Assembly: GCA_029866005.1 (NCBI GenBank)
Contig: JARXAE010000003.1
Span: forward strand, 186,001-250,000
Direction: 5' to 3'
DNA length: 64,000 nucleotides
Source of the DNA: Fimbriimonas sp.
GTDB lineage: Bacteria; Armatimonadota; Fimbriimonadia; Fimbriimonadales; Fimbriimonadaceae
The notes beneath the pieces were generated by a model. It did no database searches and was not told where the DNA came from. It saw only the letters and a list, made by a program, of their open reading frames with translations. A program made the position numbers and the translations under genes. Shown in pieces: positions 58,333 through 64,000 of this stretch. Numbering within the stretch: position 1 is the first letter of the stretch; each line of letters opens with the position of its first letter.

Positions 58333-59282
58333 ACACCGGATTTCTTGCCCATCTCACCCTCAACATGCGGGGCGGTCTCCACCTTGGGGCTAAGGTCTTT
58401 CTCGGTAAGCGGCTTGTCGCTTTGACGCCAACGCAATGCAGCAACAACTCGAGTTTTTTTCGCGTCATCAACATCCATCTGAAGCTCCACCGGAAGCTTC
58501 TTGCTCGGTTCGATCAAGATGGTGTAGGTCCGCTTGGGCTTGGTGTTTGAAGTGAGAATAACGCGCTGAAACGTACCGTTATCGAACTTCTTCGTTTCGA
58601 CCGCTGTTTTCCAACCGGCTTTTGCTGCTGCTCGAGCGAGATCGCTCAAGGCATTGACCTTGCCTTCGCCAAAGTTGCTCACAAGGTGTTGCGAGAAGTT
58701 TTTCGGCCAAGTTTCTAAGACGTTTCCGGAGGCGTTTCGATGGCCAGGTTGATATTCCTGACCGACCAGCGTTTGAGACTTGCCTGTCTTTCGAACTTCG
58801 GTGTACTGAACGAGATTGAACTTTGAGCCGAATGGTTCTAGGTTGGCATATCTCAGAAGGAGGTCGTTTGGCCCCTTGATCCGACTGATGAGCTCCGCAC
58901 TTCCGCGACCGACGGGGTATGTCGCACGAACACTCTGAACGAACTCGATATCACGCATCCGTTTCATCTGGGCATCCACAGCAGCGAGTGTGGTGACTGC
59001 ATCATTCGGCGTCGGTTTAAATCCCCCAGTTCCCGGTTCCGGAATGGGAGGAGGCAAAGGAGGGGCACTTTTCGTTGTCGCCGACTTAGCCGGATCGGGT
59101 GACTTCGGCTCCGGTTTGGTGAAGGGTTCCGTTTTGCCGGCCTCCGGTGTAGCCGGCGTGTTGGCTTCTGGCTGTGACGCAGCGGCTTCAGTAGGTGCGC
59201 TACTCGAGGCGCTAGCTTCTTCCTTCTGAGGCGAGCATCCCCATACAAGTAGGAGCGGAAGGAGGGCAGAAAAGCGGCGCAT
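58329..59282 (-). CDS. Lipoprotein with LolA-like fold
   Basis: A 317-residue lipoprotein (LLLVWGC lipobox) with a long Pro/Ala/Ser/Glu-rich linker (about residues 20-85) and then a domain of alternating strands (MRDIEFVQSVRATYPVGRG, LLLRYANLEPFGSKFNLVQY, RTYTILIEPSKKLPVELQMD) like LolA/LppX carriers of lipids. The ATG at 59282 sets the lipobox in place. It is 5 bases downstream of the GH57 gene and co-transcribed with it. It overlaps the convergent secreted-protein gene by 4 bases. Confidence 0.78.
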   Translation of the reverse strand: MRRFSALLPLLLVWGCSPQKEEASASSSAPTEAAASQPEANTPATPEAGKTEPFTKPEPKSPDPAKSATTKSAPPLPPPIPEPGTGGFKPTPNDAVTTLAAVDAQMKRMRDIEFVQSVRATYPVGRGSAELISRIKGPNDLLLRYANLEPFGSKFNLVQYTEVRKTGKSQTLVGQEYQPGHRNASGNVLETWPKNFSQHLVSNFGEGKVNALSDLARAAAKAGWKTAVETKKFDNGTFQRVILTSNTKPKRTYTILIEPSKKLPVELQMDVDDAKKTRVVAALRWRQSDKPLTEKDLSPKVETAPHVEGEMGKKSGV

Positions 59283-59287
59283 GGGAA

Positions 59288-60991
59288 TCATTGTACTAGG
59301 GCACCCGTCACAGGATCGATTGCCCACATGGTGAGGTCGATCTCTGGGAACGGTGCGTCCTTGATTTGACAATCTCTTAGGAATTCGAGTTCCTGCTCGT
59401 TCATAGTTCCACCAGTGTGGACTTTTTCTGCGATGCCGTACAGTTCTAGGAATCGATCGACATGGTCGTTAAAGCGAATCTCGGAGTAGTCGCGAGCCGC
59501 CTGGGTGGAGATGAGGAATTGCCAATCGCTTGCTTCAGCGAGTAGGAGCTCCCTCGCCGCCTGAGTGATGATCTCCTTTGCTCCTCCGTCGCGCCACTCT
59601 TTTGCCATCCAGCGCATCTTGCGCTGGCACTCGTAAAGCCGCCCCCAAGTCCAGTTGTTCTCTTCGTTGAGCCAGATGTAGTGATAACCACCCTCGCCCC
59701 ATGAACCTTCGGGCAAGGTGATGACATGCTTCGCTGGATCGATATCCAAGACATCGCCGCCGCTGACCATCTCAACTTCGCCATCCTCATGGAGCTTTTT
59801 GCCGAGTTGGTAAAGGAACTCCGGACCCTCCCACCACCAGTGGCCAAAAAGCTCAGTGTCGTACATCGCGACGATGCAGCCATTTCTGTCGGCGAGACCT
59901 TTGTAGTGCGCCAAAGTCTGCTTGATGACATCCACCATGTCCGCTGCATGGTTTTGAATCGACTCATACGCTCTGAACGGGTCATAGGGCTGCTTTTGCC
60001 CAAGATCGGCCTTGTTCTCGCTGATGCGCCAATACTTGTGTCGACCGGGATAAAGCTGCTTGTGAAACTCAAGGTAGGCAGGATCGCCTGGATATCCGAC
60101 TTCACCGGACCAGACTTTGACCGTCGTCTGGGGGTCGCGAGCAAAGCAAACAACTCCGTTCGGGAGCATATAGTGCTCATACTCAGACCGGTATTCGGCA
60201 GGTGGGGTGAAGAACTTTGACGACCGCGCAAACATCTCCGCAAGTTGGGGGAATTTGGTAGCGTAAGTACCCAAGGGATTGCCACCTCGGATCATGTGGC
60301 TATCAACGAAGAAGTATTCAATCCCCTCGTCTTTGAGGATTTCTTCCGTACCCATGCGTTGCCACGCCGATTCGTTGTCCGCAACTGGAGACTTCCAGTC
60401 GTACCGTGGCCGATAGGCGCATTCAGGGAGCCAGATTCCGCGTGGTTGCTTGCCGAAGTGCCGTTTGTGAGTTTCGACGCCGAGGCGCACCTGAGCTTTG
60501 CAACTCTCATCTGTTCCGAGCAGAGGCTGGTAGCCGTGGGTTGCGCCACTGGTGATGACCTCGATTGAGCCATTGTCGTTGAAATGCTTGAAGCCGCCGA
60601 TGATCGAACGGTTCCACCGCTCGCGGAACTGCTCAAGCTCCTTCTCGTACTGCGCGACCCAAAAGTGTGCGAGCCCTTCCATCCACATCTCGCCTTGGGC
60701 CTTGAATCCCACCGCATCGCCCTTTGCGTATTCGATCTTTTCCAAACAGTAGTGCTCAAAACTGTCTTTCAGAGATTCATCCTCAAGCTGTTCGGCGAGG
60801 ATGGGGGTCATATTGACCGTCCATCGGGGCTTGATTCCATCCTGCTCAAGACGCCAAAGGGCATCAAGCAAGGGGAGGTAGCACTCAAGGATCGCTTCGT
60901 GGATCCAGTCCGTCCCGTGAGGGCTCTTTCCATGGCTCAGCACGTAGGGCATGTGCGAGTGGAGGCAGAGAAGGAATCTTCCGACGGGCAT
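59288..60991 (-). CDS. GH57-family alpha-glucan branching enzyme-like protein
   Basis: A 567-residue protein of the GH57 1,4-alpha-glucan branching enzyme group (with DUF1957). The N-terminal LLCLHSHMPYVLSHG has the family His pair. IWLPECAYRPRYDW (about residue 185) holds the nucleophile Glu, and VAMYDTELFGHWWWEG (about 375) holds the catalytic Asp. A C-terminal helical domain follows (NNWTWGRLYECQRKMRW). It probably adds alpha-1,6 branches to glycogen-like polymers. The ATG at 60991 gives PVGRFLLCLHSH. Confidence 0.9.
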   Translation of the reverse strand: MPVGRFLLCLHSHMPYVLSHGKSPHGTDWIHEAILECYLPLLDALWRLEQDGIKPRWTVNMTPILAEQLEDESLKDSFEHYCLEKIEYAKGDAVGFKAQGEMWMEGLAHFWVAQYEKELEQFRERWNRSIIGGFKHFNDNGSIEVITSGATHGYQPLLGTDESCKAQVRLGVETHKRHFGKQPRGIWLPECAYRPRYDWKSPVADNESAWQRMGTEEILKDEGIEYFFVDSHMIRGGNPLGTYATKFPQLAEMFARSSKFFTPPAEYRSEYEHYMLPNGVVCFARDPQTTVKVWSGEVGYPGDPAYLEFHKQLYPGRHKYWRISENKADLGQKQPYDPFRAYESIQNHAADMVDVIKQTLAHYKGLADRNGCIVAMYDTELFGHWWWEGPEFLYQLGKKLHEDGEVEMVSGGDVLDIDPAKHVITLPEGSWGEGGYHYIWLNEENNWTWGRLYECQRKMRWMAKEWRDGGAKEIITQAARELLLAEASDWQFLISTQAARDYSEIRFNDHVDRFLELYGIAEKVHTGGTMNEQELEFLRDCQIKDAPFPEIDLTMWAIDPVTGALVQ

Positions 60992-61044
60992 GACTCTAAT
61001 GATACGCTCTGCCCTGGCGCAACTGGGGATAAACTCGGAAAGCA

Positions 61045-62319
61045 ATGATGCAACCTTGGTTTCCTGACGCCAAACTTGGCATTTTCATCCACTATGGAAT
61101 CTATGCGGTCGAGGGGATTCCCGAGTCCTGGTCCATGTTTAGTGGCCAGGTGACGCCAGAAGTTTATTGGGGTCAGCTAGAAGGGTTTACAGCGTCCAAG
61201 TACGACGCCTCTGAATGGGCGGAGCTCTTTGTGAAGGCGGGGGCGAAGTATGCCGTTCTGACGACAAAGCACCATGATGGCGTCGCTCTTTGGGACACGA
61301 AGGCAGAGGGTCGAAGCGTAGTTCGAGACACCCCGGCGGCTCGAGACCTGATCACACCTTATGCTCAAGCTTTACGGGCGAACAATTTGAAGGTCGGCTT
61401 CTATTTCAGTCAGCTCGATTGGGCACATCCTGATTACGCTTCGATCCGGCCAACAAAATCTCACTATACGAACTTTTCTAACCGATTCGCTTTCCCTCCA
61501 GATGGGGAAGAATCCCCCGAGCGATGGGGAAATTTTATCAGATTCCATCGCCAGCAATTGGATGAACTTTGCACGGAGTTCGGCGAGATTGACCTCCTCT
61601 GGTTCGACGGTGACTGGGAGCGCGACCCCGAACAGTGGAACTTCCCTGAGCTCAAGGAGCGGATTTCCGCCAAGCAACCAAACGTGATCTTTAACTCTCG
61701 AATGCTCGGATATGGCGATTATGCGACCCCAGAGCAGGGACAGCCGATCATCGCTCCTGATGGCCCCTGGGAGTTCTGCATGACGATCAACGACAGCTGG
61801 GGCTACCAGAAGCAAGACTTCAACGAGAAATCCGTGCGCCGACTAGTGCGAATCTTCGCCGAGACCATCGGCATGGGCGGAAACTTGCTCCTCGACGTCG
61901 GGCCAACCGAAGATGGTCAGATTACACCGGTTCAACAGGAGCGGCTACTTGGCCTCGGGCGATGGACGCACAAACATTCTGAGGCGATCTACGGCTCGGT
62001 TGCTGGACTCCCATCAGGGCTGTTCTATGGATCTTCGACCTTGAGCAAAGATCGGGAAACTCTCTACCTGCACCAGTTCGACATTCCTCGCGAGTATGTC
62101 AACGCCCGTGGTATCCGAAACGCCGTGAAGCGGGTAACCGTTCTGGGAACCGGCGAGGAACTTGCGTTCAAAAAGGCAGCGACCATGGAGTGGACTGGGG
62201 TCCCCGGAGACCTGGAAATCCAAATCCCCGAGGGCTTCGTACCGGACCCCGACGCAACGGTTTACAAGGTCGAACTGGAAGGTCCGCTCGAGTTGCTCAT
62301 GACCAAAGGCCGGAGCTAA
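61045..62319 (+). CDS. GH29 family alpha-L-fucosidase
   Basis: A 424-residue protein with the family N-terminus WFPDAKLGIFIHYGIYAVEG, KYAVLTTKHHDGVALWD, and DLLWFDGDWE with the predicted nucleophile Asp (about residue 188). Later comes MGGNLLLDVGPTEDG. It lacks a signal peptide, so it would act in the cytoplasm on imported fucosides. TAAACT lies 9 bases before the ATG. It is divergent from the GH57 gene (53 bases) and convergent with the M14 gene (4-base overlap). Confidence 0.92.
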   Translation: MMQPWFPDAKLGIFIHYGIYAVEGIPESWSMFSGQVTPEVYWGQLEGFTASKYDASEWAELFVKAGAKYAVLTTKHHDGVALWDTKAEGRSVVRDTPAARDLITPYAQALRANNLKVGFYFSQLDWAHPDYASIRPTKSHYTNFSNRFAFPPDGEESPERWGNFIRFHRQQLDELCTEFGEIDLLWFDGDWERDPEQWNFPELKERISAKQPNVIFNSRMLGYGDYATPEQGQPIIAPDGPWEFCMTINDSWGYQKQDFNEKSVRRLVRIFAETIGMGGNLLLDVGPTEDGQITPVQQERLLGLGRWTHKHSEAIYGSVAGLPSGLFYGSSTLSKDRETLYLHQFDIPREYVNARGIRNAVKRVTVLGTGEELAFKKAATMEWTGVPGDLEIQIPEGFVPDPDATVYKVELEGPLELLMTKGRS

Positions 62320-64000
62320 TTCCCCGGCATCAGAATGAGTGAGTTGAGCAGAAGCTTGTGGAGACCCGGCCACATCGCTCGCTCGCATGGGTCTTGGGCG
62401 AACCAGATGATGTGCCCGCGACCCAGTGGCTCATCATGGAGCCAAACCGTGCCCTTGATCGCCTTCTCGGTCTCCTCGCCCCACATCCAACCAGTGAGGT
62501 GCTTGGAGGTGTCGTCGTCGGCAAACTTCACCACTCCGCCGCCTTCTTTTCGAGCTTTAAAGAACGAGTCTCCATCGACCGGGACGGCGATTCGGTCGCC
62601 GTCATAGCCGCTGGCAAGCAAAGATCGCTTATCAAGAACCGCCTGGAAAATTGCTCCTGGGATCGCCCGGGTTTCTGAGCTTCCAGTGAAGGAGGCAACT
62701 CCGGAAGGGTTCTCACCATAGACGACCAGAACGCCGCCCTCTCGAACCCACTCTTTGACTTTGCTATTACCTAGAGCGCCAGAGCCGGAAGGGGCGATGA
62801 TTGCTGTGTAATCACGAATCGCTGGGGTGCCCAGGGCGTTCGTCCCGAGCGAAACGAACGGGAGTTTGAACTCTTGCTCAAGAGTGAACCAGGTTCCACT
62901 CACGCCCGTCATGTTCGCCCCGTTGCCGAAGACGACACCGATGTTTGGCGCTCGCAGACCGGCGAGCCGGTTCCCCGGTCCTTCACGTCCGGATTCGGGG
63001 TAGGAAGTTGTCAAAGGAGTGACCTCAGAGCCTCGTGAGAAAGTGGCTTTATTGATCAGCATGGCCGTTTCTTCGGGATTACGAAGGGCAAAGATGACGA
63101 ACGATCCTTTGGTGATTTTTTGATCGCCCAAGTTCATGTCAGCGGTTGCAACCGATACCTTCACGCCATCGGCAAGGAGATCCCGAACCGCCAAAACATC
63201 CTCCGAGTCGCGGTAGGCAATTACCCAGCCGAGGGGATTGTTCTGAACTTGAGGTGTCAAGGTCTGATACGCTTTAGTGGTTGGAACTTTCTCCGAGCCA
63301 TCAGTCCAATATGCCTTTAGGTCGTAAACAAATGGTAGCGCCCAGCCCGTCAGATCGTAGAACTCGGTACCCTCGGGACCTGGGTACTGCTCTCCTTCTG
63401 GAGCAGTCTTCTTTTTATTCATTTGGGCGTCGATAAACTCCTTCTCAAAATCGGAGACGCGCTCAAGGAGTGACTTGGCTACTGGGCCAAACTCCTGGCG
63501 AAGGTCAACGACTAGTGTGTAGGGGTCTAGTTCATACTTGTCCTTCTTATTCGTCCAAAGGTCGTTGGCTTCGAGCCGAGGGAGTTCGACTTTGCCACCA
63601 GAAGTCGGCTGTTGCTGTGCAAAGGCGTACTCGGAGACGACGCCAGTGCGCATGAAGTGCTCGTTCAACCGCTTGAGAACTCGAAGGTCTTTACTGGTGA
63701 TGTAAACCTTTTTCATCTCACTGCCTTCGGCGGTGACTGCGGCTTTCTTGTACTTCGCCCAGTCGGCGATGAGTTCGTCCCGCTTCTCAGCTGCGGTTTT
63801 GATGACGGCGAGGGCCGTGGTTAAATGCTTCGCTGCGCCTTCGCGCAAGGTCGAAATGGAGCCGTCATTACGGCTCTTCGACAAGACTTTGCCACCATCG
63901 GTTTCGTGCGTAATCCCAATCGCTCCGCTGAGTGCGGCGTGGGCATCGAGATAACAGGGAGCATAAAAGTCGAAATCCTCCTTGATAAAGTAACTCCAGC
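62316..64000 (-). CDS. M14 zinc carboxypeptidase-like protein, C-terminal part (runs past window end)
   Basis: The frame is open to the window edge, so the N-terminal part with the zinc-binding HxxE is missing. Near the edge, SYFIKEDFDFYAPCYLDAH followed by GAIGITHETDG fits the end of an M14 peptidase domain, whose catalytic Glu lies in this type of segment. After it comes a helical linker and a ThuA/GATase-like C-terminal domain (IIAPSGSGALGNSKVKEWVR, GGVLVVYGENPSG). Proteins of this build are usually secreted peptidases. The last strand ends in LLNSLILMPGN. Confidence 0.82.
   Translation of the reverse strand, partial: WSYFIKEDFDFYAPCYLDAHAALSGAIGITHETDGGKVLSKSRNDGSISTLREGAAKHLTTALAVIKTAAEKRDELIADWAKYKKAAVTAEGSEMKKVYITSKDLRVLKRLNEHFMRTGVVSEYAFAQQQPTSGGKVELPRLEANDLWTNKKDKYELDPYTLVVDLRQEFGPVAKSLLERVSDFEKEFIDAQMNKKKTAPEGEQYPGPEGTEFYDLTGWALPFVYDLKAYWTDGSEKVPTTKAYQTLTPQVQNNPLGWVIAYRDSEDVLAVRDLLADGVKVSVATADMNLGDQKITKGSFVIFALRNPEETAMLINKATFSRGSEVTPLTTSYPESGREGPGNRLAGLRAPNIGVVFGNGANMTGVSGTWFTLEQEFKLPFVSLGTNALGTPAIRDYTAIIAPSGSGALGNSKVKEWVREGGVLVVYGENPSGVASFTGSSETRAIPGAIFQAVLDKRSLLASGYDGDRIAVPVDGDSFFKARKEGGGVVKFADDDTSKHLTGWMWGEETEKAIKGTVWLHDEPLGRGHIIWFAQDPCERAMWPGLHKLLLNSLILMPGN

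Overview
The window reads as a chromosomal segment of a Gram-negative-type bacterium with moderately high GC, most likely Armatimonadota (Fimbriimonas-like). This is inferred from the mix of genes: a PEP-CTERM sorting tail at the left edge, many lipoproteins and secreted proteins of unknown function, a solute-binding-protein/permease fusion, a glucoamylase-family protein, RDD/DUF58/SpoIIM-type membrane genes, and housekeeping genes scattered as single copies. No rRNA, tRNA, CRISPR array, transposase, integrase or prophage gene was seen.

Layout. 0-8.5 kb: PEP-CTERM tail, sugar-ABC fusion protein, lipoprotein, acyl-CoA synthetase, YoaK-type membrane protein, endonuclease/phosphatase-family protein, and two unknown genes behind a near-consensus promoter. 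8.5-17 kb: priA, an amino-acid permease, a YmdB-type phosphodiesterase, a Gly-rich secreted protein, a LuxR-type regulator with a degenerate receiver, cdsA and a LAGLIDADG-like gene. 17-25 kb: valS facing a recF-dciA-comEC operon, then a DnaA-box cluster that is a good oriC candidate, then RDD and DUF58 genes. 25-35.5 kb: deacetylase-like protein, membrane Fe-S oxidoreductase, acpS, an S9 peptidase/glucoamylase/tautomerase/SpoIIM operon on the minus strand, and a sigma-70 factor. 38-48 kb: M10-like protease, phosphoesterase, acyltransferase, glycosyltransferase, cheW, tmk, a deacetylase-phosphodiester glycosidase fusion, cupin, mdh. 50.5-64 kb: GH4, GH57 and GH29 glycoside hydrolases, lgt, a PfkB-family kinase, small basic proteins and the end of an M14 carboxypeptidase gene.

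The most unusual part is a pair of repeat islands (about 35.55-37.95 kb and 48.02-50.42 kb). Each holds small orphan genes, one or two at a time, separated by mosaics of three palindromic repeat modules (called A, B and C here), plus one long (about 680 bp) copy of a larger non-coding element. The two long copies are inverted relative to each other and bracket a 10-kb block of ordinary genes. Island 2 is itself flanked by a 58-bp imperfect direct repeat that includes the first codons of mdh, so a dead 5' fragment of mdh lies 2.4 kb upstream of the real gene. Island 1 also contains a 32-residue single-helix membrane microprotein lying between perfect 20-bp inverted repeats.

Many ordinary genes have a TANNNT-like -10 element 4-10 nt before the start codon and no Shine-Dalgarno sequence, so leaderless mRNAs are probably common. 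Several island genes instead carry strong Shine-Dalgarno sequences.
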